Counted from the stretch's first letter, positions 34,653 to 44,146 are shown. The stretch is 47,936 nucleotides of DNA from a bacterium (GCA_021813325.1 JAKALA010000026.1:1-47936), one strand, 5' to 3'. Notes: generated by a model not told the origin, from the letters alone. A program made the numbers and translations.

Positions 34653-35378
34653 ATGAGCGGGTTACCATTTACACTCATGGGAGCAGCCTCCAGTCAGGTT
34701 GAACTCATTTACATTTGGGATCGCGCGACGGTTGAAGCCAAAGCTATCATCGTCGTGCTCTTCCTTTTTTCCATCGCGGCGTGGTGGATGATGATTTTCA
34801 AGGCCATCCAGATGCGGCGGGCGCGCAAACTGAATTACTTCTTCGGCGAGGAATTTTCCGCCCAGAAAACCGTGCTCGAAATGTTCGACCGCAAACTCCA
34901 GGTGGATGGCTGCCCGCTTTACAGCGTCTATCAGGCCGGCTGCGTGCAACTGGACGCCCGGCTGCGCGGTCCCACTGGTGAACGCGCCAAGCAGCGCGTC
35001 AGTCTTAAAAACATGGAGCACATCAAACGCGCCATTGAAAACGTGGTGGCCAAGGAATCGCTCAAGCTGGAATCCGGCTTGATCCTGCTGGCCATTGCCG
35101 TGAGCGGCGCGCCGTTCATGGGGTTGCTCGGCACGGTCTGGGGCGTGATGAGCACGTTTGCCGGCATTGCCCAGCAGGGTTCGGCCACGATGTCCGCCAT
35201 GGCGCCGGGCGTTTCCGCCGCGCTCGTCACCACCGTCGCGGGCCTGCTGGTGGCCATCCCCTCGATGTTCGGCTACAACTGGCTGGTGCACAACCTGCGC
35301 ACGTTTACGGTGGAACTGGATAATTTCGCACAGGAACTGGTTTCCAAGATGGAAACTGAATTCCTGGCCGATGAATGA
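34653..35378 (+). CDS. tolQ: TolQ/ExbB-type proton channel subunit
   Basis: 241 aa with three membrane helices: residues about 28-50 and a pair at about 143-165 and 185-207 in ESGLILLAIAVSGAPFMGLLGTV and PGVSAALVTTVAGLLVAIP. The MGLLGTVWGVMSTF block is diagnostic of ExbB/TolQ/MotA. With TolR it converts proton flux into force on TolA. First gene of tolQ-R-A-B-pal; a hairpin repeat separates it from tolR. Assignment to Tol rather than Exb rests on tolB and pal downstream. Confidence 0.93.
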   Translation: MSGLPFTLMGAASSQVELIYIWDRATVEAKAIIVVLFLFSIAAWWMMIFKAIQMRRARKLNYFFGEEFSAQKTVLEMFDRKLQVDGCPLYSVYQAGCVQLDARLRGPTGERAKQRVSLKNMEHIKRAIENVVAKESLKLESGLILLAIAVSGAPFMGLLGTVWGVMSTFAGIAQQGSATMSAMAPGVSAALVTTVAGLLVAIPSMFGYNWLVHNLRTFTVELDNFAQELVSKMETEFLADE

Positions 35379-35472
35379 GCCGCAGATGTTCACAGATGAA
35401 ACGCAAATTCAAACCAGAGCCAGACGTTTTCGGGTGCGAAAACATCTGTGCCCATCTGTGTTTATCTGTGGC
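35379..35472. repeat. inverted-repeat element between tolQ and tolR
   Basis: The left arm gccgcagatgttcacagatg (35379-35398) pairs with the right arm catctgtgtttatctgtggc (35453-35472), with 16 of 20 positions complementary. The element begins right after the tolQ stop. It may set the tolQ to tolR transcript ratio. Confidence 0.65.
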
Positions 35473-35488
35473 TGAATGAAAAAAGATC

Positions 35489-35896
35489 ATGAGACGCTTC
35501 TCACAACGCAGTCATCTGGTGACGTTGAGTGAAATCAACATCACCCCGCTGCTGGACCTGGCGTTCGTGCTGCTCATCATTTTCGTCATCACCACGCCGC
35601 TGCTGGAGCAAAGCATCACGCTGAAACTGCCGCATGGCGGACGCACGTCGGAAAAGTTTGACAAAAACGACATTCGCACGGTGGAAATCACCGGCACCGG
35701 GGTTTATGCTTTGGAAAAGCAAAAGCTGCAATTGCCGCAACTCCTGGCCCGGCTCGTGCAGGACGCCAGACGCAATCCCAACCTGATCGTTTACGTCCGC
35801 GCCGACAAGGACAGTCGTTACGAATTGCTGGCCGGGCTGTTTGATGCCTGCCAAAATTATGGCATCAAAATTTCTCTGGCCACAACCAAACCATGA
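35489..35896 (+). CDS. tolR: TolR/ExbD-type protein
   Basis: 135 aa. A single N-terminal helix carries the channel Asp in EINITPLLDLAFVLLIIF (about 15-32). A periplasmic domain of about 90 residues follows, ending YELLAGLFDACQNYGIKIS. It works with TolQ. Its stop overlaps the next start by 4 bp (ATGA). Confidence 0.93.
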   Translation: MRRFSQRSHLVTLSEINITPLLDLAFVLLIIFVITTPLLEQSITLKLPHGGRTSEKFDKNDIRTVEITGTGVYALEKQKLQLPQLLARLVQDARRNPNLIVYVRADKDSRYELLAGLFDACQNYGIKISLATTKP

Positions 35897-36777
35897 TGAA
35901 CCGGCTCCAAAAAAAATGCCTCATCGCCACGATCGGTTTGCACCTGTCGCTGGTGCTGGTGTTGGTTTTTGGTTCCGCCTTTTTCACGGAGGAATCCAAG
36001 CAGGATGACACTAAACATTTAGATGTCATTCCCTCAACCGTGATTGAGGCTGAATTGAGCAGCGGTAAAAAGAACGCCCAGCCGCCCGCGCCCGCACCCG
36101 TGGCGCCGCAGCCGGTGGCCCAGCCGCAACCTCAACCGCCGCCACCCAAGCCCGTGGCTCAACCTGAACCGGCCCCGGAACCCAAGCCTACATTTGTGGA
36201 AAAGGTGAAAGATTTTTTCAAGCCGGAACCCAAACCGCCCACGCCGACGGCGGAAGACAACCCAAAGCCGAAGCCGGAAAAAAACACCAAGCCTGAGCCG
36301 AAGAAAATCAAGGTCAGCCTCGATCCCGTGGTGCGCAATACAACCAAAACCACCCAGGCGGCGGATGATGCCCGCGCGGCGCAACGGGAACGCAATGCGC
36401 GGTTGAAGGCCTTCGCCAACGCCGCAAAAAATATCCAATCCAATGCCTCTTCCGCCACGGAAGTCGAGATGCCCGGCGAAAGCGATGCGTCTTATGCCAG
36501 TTTCAAAGATGCGCTCGCCAGCATCTATTACGATGCCTGGACGCCGCCCAACAACACCGATAACGACGACGCCATCATCAGGGTGCGCATCGTCATTTCT
36601 CGCGACGGATCCGTGATCTCCGCCAAGATCATTGGACCATCGGGCGACTCGCGGGTGGATGCTTCGGTGCAACGGGCCATTGATCGTGTCTCCTCTGTTC
36701 CGGCGCCGCCCGGAAACGACAGCCAGCGAACCGTCATTTTAAACTTTAATCTCAAAACCAAACGCTTGATCGGATGA
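35893..36777 (+). CDS. tolA: TolA/TonB-like energy transducer
   Basis: 294 aa. One N-terminal membrane helix (about 10-30), then a Pro/Lys/Glu-rich linker (about 60-145) with many PEPKP and QPQPQ units to span the periplasm. A short coiled coil (AADDARAAQRERNARLKAFA) follows. The C-terminal domain resembles TonB_C: VRIVISRDGSVISAKIIGPSG. It links TolQR to TolB and Pal. Overlaps tolR and tolB by 4 bp each. Confidence 0.88.
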   Translation: MMNRLQKKCLIATIGLHLSLVLVLVFGSAFFTEESKQDDTKHLDVIPSTVIEAELSSGKKNAQPPAPAPVAPQPVAQPQPQPPPPKPVAQPEPAPEPKPTFVEKVKDFFKPEPKPPTPTAEDNPKPKPEKNTKPEPKKIKVSLDPVVRNTTKTTQAADDARAAQRERNARLKAFANAAKNIQSNASSATEVEMPGESDASYASFKDALASIYYDAWTPPNNTDNDDAIIRVRIVISRDGSVISAKIIGPSGDSRVDASVQRAIDRVSSVPAPPGNDSQRTVILNFNLKTKRLIG

Positions 36778-37961
36778 AAAAAACTATCACGACTTTACTT
36801 GCTTTAGGACTTCTCTGTGCGGCTAGCATCAACACCATGGGAGATGACGAAGTAACTATCCCCACAAAGTATATCAACATCCTGGGCCAGACCAAACCCA
36901 TTCCCGTGGCCATGAGCGGGTTCACCGGTGAGACGGCGGATGTCTTGAAATTTGATTTAACCGTCCAGGGGTTTACTTTCGTTTCGCCGGACACCGCGCA
37001 ATATCTCATCAGCGGCTCCGATTCCGGCGATGTCACCGGCACGCTCTCCGATAAGATTGCGCAAAAGGTGAAGTTTTCCCGCGGTTACAACGGCGCCACC
37101 AAGCGGCGGCAGGCGCACGCGTTTGCCGACGACATTGTGGAAGCGATCACCGGCAAGAAAGGCATCGGCGAAACGAAAATCGCCTTCAAGGATCAGCCGA
37201 CCGGCTACGGCCCGGGCGAAATTTACGTGGCGGATTTCGACGGGCACAACGCCCGGCCCGTCACCACCGATGGCGCGATTGTGGCCAAGCCGGCTTGGGT
37301 GCCGCGCCAGCTCGCGTTGTATTACACCTCTTACGCCCGCGGCAACCCGGATATTTTCTACCACAATCTCACCGACGGACAACGGCGCGTGCTGGCCGGT
37401 TATTCCGGCTTGAACACCAGCGCTGCCGTGTCGCCGGACGGGTCGAAAATCGCCATGGTTTTGGATAAGACCGGCAGCGTCAACGTCTGGACCTGCAACG
37501 CCGACGGTTCAAATCTGCGGCACGTGACCTCCGGCATCGAAGACTCCTCGCCCTGCTGGTCACCGAACGGCCGGTGGATTTGCTATGCGACAAAGGTGAA
37601 TTCGCGCCGGCGCCTGGCCAAAGTTCCCGCCGCCGGTGGCGCGGTGCAATACCTGAACACGGCCGGCGTTTCCAATCCCACGGAACCGGACTGGTCGCCG
37701 GACGGCAAATACATCGCCTTCACCTCGCAGATGGGCGACTTCAGCATTTGCGTGATGCCTGCCGATGGCAGCCAGACGCCGACCGTGCTGGTCAGCGGAC
37801 AAAATCCGTCCTGGTCGCCCAACTCGCGCACCTTGGTTTATAATCACGCCGTGGGGCACCGCCAAATCCTGTCTGTGCTTGACGTTTTCACCAAACAATA
37901 CAAGGATTGTCCCCATGTGCCAGGAAGCAATTCCCAGCCAGCATGGGAAAGAAAAGATTAA
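36774..37961 (+). CDS. tolB: TolB, periplasmic beta-propeller
   Basis: 395 aa. A signal peptide (about 1-23) precedes an N-terminal domain (VAMSGFTGETADVLKFDL) and a propeller of PD40 blades: AAVSPDGSKIAMV, PCWSPNGRWICYA, PDWSPDGKYIAFTS and PSWSPNSRTLVYN. It binds Pal and TolA. Its ATG overlaps the tolA stop (ATGA). Confidence 0.94.
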   Translation: MKKTITTLLALGLLCAASINTMGDDEVTIPTKYINILGQTKPIPVAMSGFTGETADVLKFDLTVQGFTFVSPDTAQYLISGSDSGDVTGTLSDKIAQKVKFSRGYNGATKRRQAHAFADDIVEAITGKKGIGETKIAFKDQPTGYGPGEIYVADFDGHNARPVTTDGAIVAKPAWVPRQLALYYTSYARGNPDIFYHNLTDGQRRVLAGYSGLNTSAAVSPDGSKIAMVLDKTGSVNVWTCNADGSNLRHVTSGIEDSSPCWSPNGRWICYATKVNSRRRLAKVPAAGGAVQYLNTAGVSNPTEPDWSPDGKYIAFTSQMGDFSICVMPADGSQTPTVLVSGQNPSWSPNSRTLVYNHAVGHRQILSVLDVFTKQYKDCPHVPGSNSQPAWERKD

Positions 37962-38021
37962 TTTCTCATCGCCCAATTTTTGACCGCATTGAAAACTTAA
38001 ATTTTAACCAACCATCAAACT

Positions 38022-38636
38022 ATGAAAATGAATCGGATTATTTTCCCGCTGGTGCTCGCGCTGGTCGCCACGATGTCCGTCACCGGCTGCAAAAAGGGCC
38101 AACCCAAAACCACCATCATCCCCGGCCCCCGCCAGGCCCCCATTGTTGATACCGGCAATCAGAATACACTGCCGAATAGCCAGCCGTTTAATGATAACCA
38201 AAATGTTCAGTCCAATGACAAGCAGCCGGGCGGTGGCCCGCTTCCTGATAATTGGACGCCCGACATGATGCTCCGAGATCCGGCAGCGTTGGCGGCCAAC
38301 ACCATTCATTTTGCTTTTGACAGCGCTGTAATCAAGCAGGGTGAAGAAGCCAACATCTCGGCCGTGGCCTCCGCTCTGTCAGCCAACATGAACGACCGCT
38401 TGTTGATCGAAGGCAACTGCGATGAACGCGGCACCGAAGAATACAACCGCGCCCTCGGCGAACGCCGCGCTCTCGCCGCCCGCGAAGCCTTGGTGAAAGC
38501 CGGTGTGGACGCCAACCGTATCCGCACCATCAGCTATGGCAAAGACAAGCCCGCGGATCCCGGCCATGACGCCGCCGCTTGGGCGAAGAACCGTCGCGAC
38601 GACTTCATCCTGCTCCATCCGAAGCCGGGCGTTTAA
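38022..38636 (+). CDS. pal: peptidoglycan-associated lipoprotein Pal
   Basis: 204 aa. The lipobox SVTGC puts the lipid on Cys23. A Pro/Asn/Gln-rich linker precedes the OmpA-like domain (about 93-200): TIHFAFDSAVI, IEGNCDERGTEEYNRALGERRA and ISYGKDKPADPGHD. It tethers the outer membrane to peptidoglycan. Last gene of the operon; a terminator follows. CpoB/YbgF is absent. Confidence 0.95.
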   Translation: MKMNRIIFPLVLALVATMSVTGCKKGQPKTTIIPGPRQAPIVDTGNQNTLPNSQPFNDNQNVQSNDKQPGGGPLPDNWTPDMMLRDPAALAANTIHFAFDSAVIKQGEEANISAVASALSANMNDRLLIEGNCDERGTEEYNRALGERRALAAREALVKAGVDANRIRTISYGKDKPADPGHDAAAWAKNRRDDFILLHPKPGV

Positions 38637-38654
38637 TCGCGATGCAGACCTTTC

Positions 38655-38686
38655 AAGGCCGCGTGCAAACGCGGCCTTTTTTATTT
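38655..38686 (+). terminator. rho-independent terminator of the tol-pal operon
   Basis: Stem aaggccgcgt (38655-38664) with acgcggcctt (38669-38678), a 4-nt loop, then TTTTTATTT. It lies 18 nt after the pal stop. Confidence 0.92.
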
Positions 38687-38747
38687 CAGGTCAGGCAGCT
38701 TTAACCCGAACTCCGCAGTTGGGGAGCGCGGGCCGCTGGCCGGCGGT

Positions 38748-38766
38748 GTTTGGCGGCCCGCCAAAC
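38748..38766. repeat. GC-rich palindrome
   Basis: gtttggcggcccgccaaac is a perfect 19-bp palindrome around one base. It has no T-run. It lies in the otherwise empty gap 38687-38905. Confidence 0.5.
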
Positions 38767-38905
38767 CCGGCGTCCAACCAATATCTTCACCGAACGAAAC
38801 GGGGAAATAGGGGTTCAACGAGGTTTTCGGGTTTAATAAACGGGTGTTGATCCGGCTCTCTTCCGGGCGGATGTGCCGATACCTTGTGAGCCGCTTTATT
38901 TCAGT

Positions 38906-39810
38906 TCAGGGTTTCAGCCACTGCACAAACCATTCGATGGCGGCCTGTTCCGATTCGGGCAACACTTGATGGCCGGCGTGTTTCTGAATAATGACGCCTA
39001 AATTCTCCGGGGCGTGCTTGGATTCATACGCCGTCCGGGCGGCGGCAATACACTTCTCCATACCCGGCAGCGGACAATTCTGATCCGCGTCGCTGTTGAT
39101 GATCAACGTCCGGCTGGCTAATTCCTGATTCGCGGGCAATGGCTTCGAAGGCGGGCTGAATGGTTTTGATGCGGCCCTGCCAATCGTTATGTTCCAACGC
39201 CCACCGGAAACTCTGGACGCCAATGCAGGGCACAGCCACGCGAATCCGCGGATCGACCGCCGCTGCGAGATACGTTTCAATGCCGCCTTTGGAAATGCCA
39301 ATCAGCCCGATGCGCGCGGAATCAATCTCATCACGCGTTTGCAAATAATCGATCAGTCGCATGACCTCCCAGACGGTGTCGTAATAAAGGCGATGCTCCT
39401 CGCCCGTCTGCCACGCGCGCACAATGGTGTCGTTGTAATCAGCATTCCGGTGAACAGATGAGCGGCGTTCCCCATGGTAACGTTCGTCGATCGCGACGGC
39501 GACGAATCCGCGCTCGGCCAATTTTCGACAAAGCGAGGCCAGGTTGTTTTTGCTGCCGCCGGTGCCGTGCAGCGCGATCACTAGCGGACGGCGCCCTGGA
39601 AAACGGGTGGAAACCCATTCAATCCCGCTCACACGCTGGCCGGCCTCGGTGGCCAGTGAGAAATGAAATGGGCCAGTTCGTTGGTTCCAGGCAGGGCCTC
39701 CCAACGGGCATCCGCCACCACCCCTGGCCGATTTACCAGTTTCAAAAATCGGTCCGGGAATCAGCAACGTGCGCGCAGCCCGTGAGCCAGCCGGCGACGA
39801 CCGACACCAT
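38906..39810 (-). pseudogene. frameshifted alpha/beta-hydrolase (esterase-like) lipoprotein
   Basis: The pieces together make a secreted hydrolase. They start with a lipoprotein signal from ATG 39810 (MVSVVAGWLTGC). The body contains PLVIALHGTGGSKNN, VAIDERYHGERR and GLIGISKGGIETYLAA (nucleophile Ser). The end contains RTLIINSDADQNCP and HAGHQVLP (catalytic Asp and His). They lie in three frames: the signal runs into a stop before the body, and near 39110-39140 the frame shifts by one base before the Asp/His part. The whole catalytic triad survives, so decay looks recent. It could also be assembly error. Confidence 0.72.
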
Positions 39811-39905
39811 GACCGCCTGCAACCCCCTTTTCGTATCCGTCGATTTTGCCTTTCTGGACAAAATGACAAGCAAATTACCCGGCAATTTTGTATGGTTCGC
39901 GCAGC

Positions 39906-42077
39906 ATGATTTCGATCATCACAAATGAGCCGCTGGGCGAAAGTGGCGATCTGGTTTCCCAGGTTGAGGAAATTTTTTCGCCAACGGGCATTTTGTCGCG
40001 GGCCAAGAATTTTGAATTTCGTCCGCAACAGCAGCAAATGGCGGTGGCCGTGGCGCGGGCTTTGCAGAATCAGAAACATCTCGCGGTGGAAGCCGGCACG
40101 GGCGTGGGCAAATCACTCGCGTATTTGGTTCCGTCGATTTTGTTTGCCGTGGCGCACAAGAAAAAGGCCATCATCTCCACGCACACCATCAATTTGCAGG
40201 AGCAGTTGAGCGAAAAAGACCTGCCGATGTTGACTGGCGTTTTGGGCGCGCTGCCCGAGCCGGTGAAATTCAGCTACGCCATGCTCAAGGGCCGGGCGAA
40301 TTATCTCTGCACCCGGCGCCTGCAAAAGGCGATGCAGCAAAGCGGCAATTTGTTCACGACCAGCGAAGCGGAAGAATTGCAGCGCATTTACGAGTGGTCC
40401 AAAGAAACCAAGGACGGCAGCTTGTCGGATTTTGAGATCGAACCCGATCCGAAAGTGTGGGCGCAGGTCTGCTCGGAACGCGGGCTTTGCTCACCAAAGG
40501 TCTGCGGGCATCAATCGGATTTTGCGCGCGATCATGACACCTGCTTTTTTCAGCGCGTCCGCAACCGTATTCTCTCCGCCGACGTGGTCATCCTGAATCA
40601 CACGTTGTTCTTCACCCTACTGGGCGGCATCGATGAAGAAATGGAAGGCGGCATTTTATTCAAAAATGACTTCGTGGTTTTTGACGAGGCCCACACGATG
40701 GAAAACGTCGCCTCGCGTCACATCGGGCTGAGCGTGTCCAGCGGCCAGGTGCGCTATTCGCTGAACCGCTTGTGGAATCCGAAAACCGAAAAAGGCTTGC
40801 TGGCGACACTGCGCCAAGGCAAGGCGGTCAAACTGGTGGCCGAAATTCTCGGCGAATCGGACAAGTTTTTTGAAAACGTGGAATCCGCGTGTGAAACCAT
40901 TCAGTCCGAAACCAAACCCCGTTTCGCCGGCGGAGAAAGCGGCGCGGCGCGGCGGCGTGAATGGAAAGAATTGCGCATTCGCCGGGCGGAACTGGTGGCG
41001 GACAACGTGACGCTGCCCATTCAGCGCCTGCGCGAAGCCGTCAGCGAACTCATCAAGACCAGCGAAGACAAGGACATCGGCCAGGAACTGGTGGAATGCA
41101 ACCGGCGGCTGGGCGAATTGCGATTGGAAGTGGCACAATTTCTCAGCCAGGAAGCGGATGACCATGTTTACTGGGTGGAACGCGCCGGCAAAGCGCAGCG
41201 TAATTTATCGCTGAATGCCGCGCCGGTGGATGTGGCGGATTTTTTGCGCCGCCGCTTATTTGAAACCGACACTAGTGTCATCATGACGAGCGCCACGCTG
41301 GCGGTTGCGGCTACGGCGGCAGCGAATTCAAAGTCAAACGTTGCCAGCCCAGAAATCGCCTCCGGCCGCAAACCATCCAAACTGTCATCGCCCAGCAACG
41401 CTGCTCCATTGAGTTATTTTGCCCGGCGCGTGGGCTGTGAATCCGCGACCCAGTTGCAGGTGGGCACGCCGTTTGATTACGAACGGCAGATGAAATTATT
41501 TGTGGCCAAAAAGATGCCGGACCCACGCGAGCACGGCTATGCCGAGGCGCTGGAGCATTGGATCGAACATTTCGTCAAACAGACCCACGGCAAAGCCTTC
41601 GTGCTGTTCACCAGTTACAAACTGATGCAGGAAGTCGCGGAACAAATGCGGCGCTTCTTTGAAAAGCTGAAAATTGAACTGTTCGTGCAAGGCACCGGCA
41701 CGCCGCGATCCACGATGCTGGAAAAGTTCAAGGAAGACGTAAACTCGGTATTGTTTGGCACGGACAGTTTTTGGCAGGGCGTGGATGTGCCGGGCGAATC
41801 GTTGAGCAACGTCATCATCACGCGGCTGCCCTTCGCCGTGCCGGATCATCCGCTGATCGAGGCGCGGATCGAAGCGATTGAAGCGCGGGGCGGCAATTCT
41901 TTCAGCGAATTCTCATTGCCGGAAGCGATCCTCAAATTCCGCCAGGGCGTGGGGCGATTAATCCGGACCAAAACAGACACCGGCATTGTGGTGGTCTTGG
42001 ACAACCGGGTTTTGACCAAGCAATACGGCCAGGCCTTTCTGCATGCGTTGCCGCCATGCCCGGTCGAAATTATTTAA
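39906..42077 (+). CDS. DinG/XPD-type ATP-dependent DNA helicase
   Basis: 723 aa superfamily 2 helicase. FEFRPQQQQMAVAVARAL (Q-motif-like) comes first. Walker A is AGTGVGKS (63-70). The cluster cysteines near 135, 189, 195, 200 and 213 suggest a [4Fe-4S] cluster. DEAH is at 260-263 and TSATL at 461-465. The C-terminal part shows GTDSFWQGVDVPGE and QGVGRLIRTKTD. It likely unwinds DNA 5' to 3' in repair. An insert of about 35 Ser/Ala/Pro/Lys residues sits at about 466-501. ATG at 39906 is preferred over the TTG at 39888. Confidence 0.92.
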   Translation: MISIITNEPLGESGDLVSQVEEIFSPTGILSRAKNFEFRPQQQQMAVAVARALQNQKHLAVEAGTGVGKSLAYLVPSILFAVAHKKKAIISTHTINLQEQLSEKDLPMLTGVLGALPEPVKFSYAMLKGRANYLCTRRLQKAMQQSGNLFTTSEAEELQRIYEWSKETKDGSLSDFEIEPDPKVWAQVCSERGLCSPKVCGHQSDFARDHDTCFFQRVRNRILSADVVILNHTLFFTLLGGIDEEMEGGILFKNDFVVFDEAHTMENVASRHIGLSVSSGQVRYSLNRLWNPKTEKGLLATLRQGKAVKLVAEILGESDKFFENVESACETIQSETKPRFAGGESGAARRREWKELRIRRAELVADNVTLPIQRLREAVSELIKTSEDKDIGQELVECNRRLGELRLEVAQFLSQEADDHVYWVERAGKAQRNLSLNAAPVDVADFLRRRLFETDTSVIMTSATLAVAATAAANSKSNVASPEIASGRKPSKLSSPSNAAPLSYFARRVGCESATQLQVGTPFDYERQMKLFVAKKMPDPREHGYAEALEHWIEHFVKQTHGKAFVLFTSYKLMQEVAEQMRRFFEKLKIELFVQGTGTPRSTMLEKFKEDVNSVLFGTDSFWQGVDVPGESLSNVIITRLPFAVPDHPLIEARIEAIEARGGNSFSEFSLPEAILKFRQGVGRLIRTKTDTGIVVVLDNRVLTKQYGQAFLHALPPCPVEII

Positions 42078-42147
42078 GGCGTCCGGTTTCTGAACTTGTG
42101 CGGAGCGGGGGGACTTGCTAGTTTATGGCGTCAGTTTTTGCCACGAT

Positions 42148-42221
42148 TGTCCGATGGTGTAATGGTAGCACAGAGCCCTTTGGAGGCTTTAGTCATGGTT
42201 CGAATCCATGTCGGACAACCA
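42148..42221 (+). tRNA. tRNA-Gln (anticodon UUG), CCA encoded
   Basis: The acceptor TGTCCGA pairs with TCGGACA. The D-arm is GTGTAATGGTAGCAC. The anticodon stem GAGCC/GGCTT has loop CTTTGGA, so positions 34-36 read TTG. The T-arm is CATGG-TTCGAAT-CCATG. Discriminator A is followed by CCA in the DNA. Confidence 0.95.
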
Positions 42222-42424
42222 CTCTGGCGGGTGTGCCAGCTTCGATGAAGGCCTTTTCCACCATTCCTTAAGAGAACGCTGAACAAAGCCTGGATTTCAG
42301 ATTGGCGTTGGGTCTGACGAAAAAGCGAGCCGCCCGGGGGGCTATCCGTGATTTTGTGTGCGAGGCGGGTTCATGTTGTTTCGATGCGGTTCCCACGGAT
42401 AGCAGCGCAAAACGGTCGGGATAG

Positions 42425-42975
42425 CGGATGGCGAATTGCTTCATCCCGCTTTCCAGAACTCCGGCGGGAGCTTCCACTTGGCCGTGAGGTTGCGCAAGGC
42501 CAAATAAATCAACTTCGCGGCGGCTTCGTCATTGGGAAGTGACCCCGGTTCTTGATGATTTTGCGCAACTGCATGTTCACGCTTTCGATGGCGTTGGTGG
42601 TATAGATGACCCGGCGCACTTCCAAGGATACGCAAAGACGGGCATCAACTCCATGTGCTCTTTGGCCTGGTCAATGTGGTGCTCGGTGCCCGGAACGCGG
42701 GCAACAGCGTGAAAAACGCCGGCCTCAACCCGCAGTGGCGGGAAAAAGACGCTTGAACCCCAGCTCAAAACCAAGTTGGCCGAGCCAATTTAGCCGTCCA
42801 CCGAAACGAAGTTGTGCATAACAGCTCATTTTTCGTCAGCACGCCCGATAATTTGAAAACACGGCTTTATGCAGCGTCTCCCTAAAGCGTTTTGGCACTG
42901 GAAAAGCGCCGCGCAAAACGAGCGCAACCTGCGCCTGGATAAATCTTCAACTTGCCGTCCGAATTGAACGCCATT
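42425..42975 (-). pseudogene. wrecked IS256-family (mutator) transposase
   Basis: Recognisable blocks of the C-terminal third are scattered in different frames. [20 protein letters not shown] lies near 42560-42620. [19 protein letters not shown] and KWKLPPEFWKAG lie at 42445-42540, and MKQFAIRYPDRFAL just after. Upstream pieces (42640-42780) are further broken, and the catalytic DDE core is missing or unreadable. No terminal inverted repeats were identified. It lies about 200 bp from the tRNA-Gln 3' end. Confidence 0.75.
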
Positions 42976-44146
42976 ATGCCGTGGCCAGATTATCCTCCAA
43001 AACTTTGGAGCGGGTGGAATCATCCCTAGCCGCAGCGGCATTGGATGGTTCGTTCAAAACGCGAATGGGTTCGTAAAAAGTATTTCGCTGAACCGGGGTG
43101 CGGTTCGCCTCGCGAATGGCCCGGATCATGTCCGTCTCGGTTTGCAATTGCGGCGTGCCCGCGCCGGCCATGTGGAAAATGTGCTCCTCTATGATGGTCC
43201 CATGGAGATCGTCGGCGCCATAGCTCAGGGCCACTTGCGCGAGTTTCATGCCCAACCCCACCCAATACGCCGTGAGGTGATCGAAGTTATCCAGAAACAG
43301 GCGGCTGACCGCCAGCGTGCGGAGGGCGTCAAATCCCGTCGGCCGATGATCCACCGGAATGCCGTTGTTTTCCGGCTGATACGGCAACGCCACAAAGCCC
43401 ACAAAACCCCGGGTCTCATCCTGCAACGCGCGCAACTGCCGCAAATGATCAACGCGATCGGCCAGTGTCTCCACGTGGCCAAACAACATGGTGCAGGTGC
43501 TGCGTCCGCCCAGTTTATGCCAGGTCCGATGCACGTCCAAATACTCCGCGGCGGATTCCTTGCCGCGCGCGATTTGGTCGCGGACTTCCTTGCGAAATAT
43601 TTCCGCGCCGCCGCCCGTGAGCGATTCCAATCCGGCGGCTTTTAATTCCATCAAAGTCTGCTCCACGGATTTTTTGGCCAGCCACGCCAGATGCAAAATC
43701 TCGATGGCGGTAAAGCACTTGAGTTGCAACCGCGCATCCAGCGCCTTCAACGCTTTCAACATGTCGGTATAATAGCTGAACGGCAGCGAGGGATGCAGCC
43801 CGCCGACAATGTGCAGTTCGGTGATGCCGAGTTTGAGCGCTTCCCGCGCCTTTTGAACCATCTGTTCCAGCGTCAGTTCAAAGCCGTCGGCATCGCGCTT
43901 TTTCCGGGCAAACGAACAGAACTGGCACGAGAGAATGCAGTAGTTGGAATAGTTGAGGTAGCGGTTGACGATGTAGCTGGCGTGGTTGCCCACTTTCCGG
44001 GCGCGGGCGAAATCCGCCATGGCCCCGAGCGCATTCAGATCCTTGGTTTCAAAAAGGCGAAGCGCGTCCGCCTCGGAAAGGCGTTCTCCGGCCACCACCT
44101 TGTCGTAAAGCTCGCGGAGTTCGCTGCGTTGAATGAAAAAATTCAC
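42974..44146 (-). CDS. mqnE: aminofutalosine synthase MqnE (radical SAM)
   Basis: 390 aa. The radical-SAM cysteines are Cys70, Cys74 and Cys77 in CILSCQFCSF. ELHIVGGLHPSLPFSYY and GGGAEIF follow in a TIM barrel. The C-terminal part has HGTIIEEHIFHMAGAGTP. It joins the MqnA product to adenosine, giving aminofutalosine. GTG at 44146 is chosen; TTG at 44155 would add three residues. It partners mqnA at 28 kb. Confidence 0.92.
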   Translation of the reverse strand: MNFFIQRSELRELYDKVVAGERLSEADALRLFETKDLNALGAMADFARARKVGNHASYIVNRYLNYSNYCILSCQFCSFARKKRDADGFELTLEQMVQKAREALKLGITELHIVGGLHPSLPFSYYTDMLKALKALDARLQLKCFTAIEILHLAWLAKKSVEQTLMELKAAGLESLTGGGAEIFRKEVRDQIARGKESAAEYLDVHRTWHKLGGRSTCTMLFGHVETLADRVDHLRQLRALQDETRGFVGFVALPYQPENNGIPVDHRPTGFDALRTLAVSRLFLDNFDHLTAYWVGLGMKLAQVALSYGADDLHGTIIEEHIFHMAGAGTPQLQTETDMIRAIREANRTPVQRNTFYEPIRVLNEPSNAAAARDDSTRSKVLEDNLATA

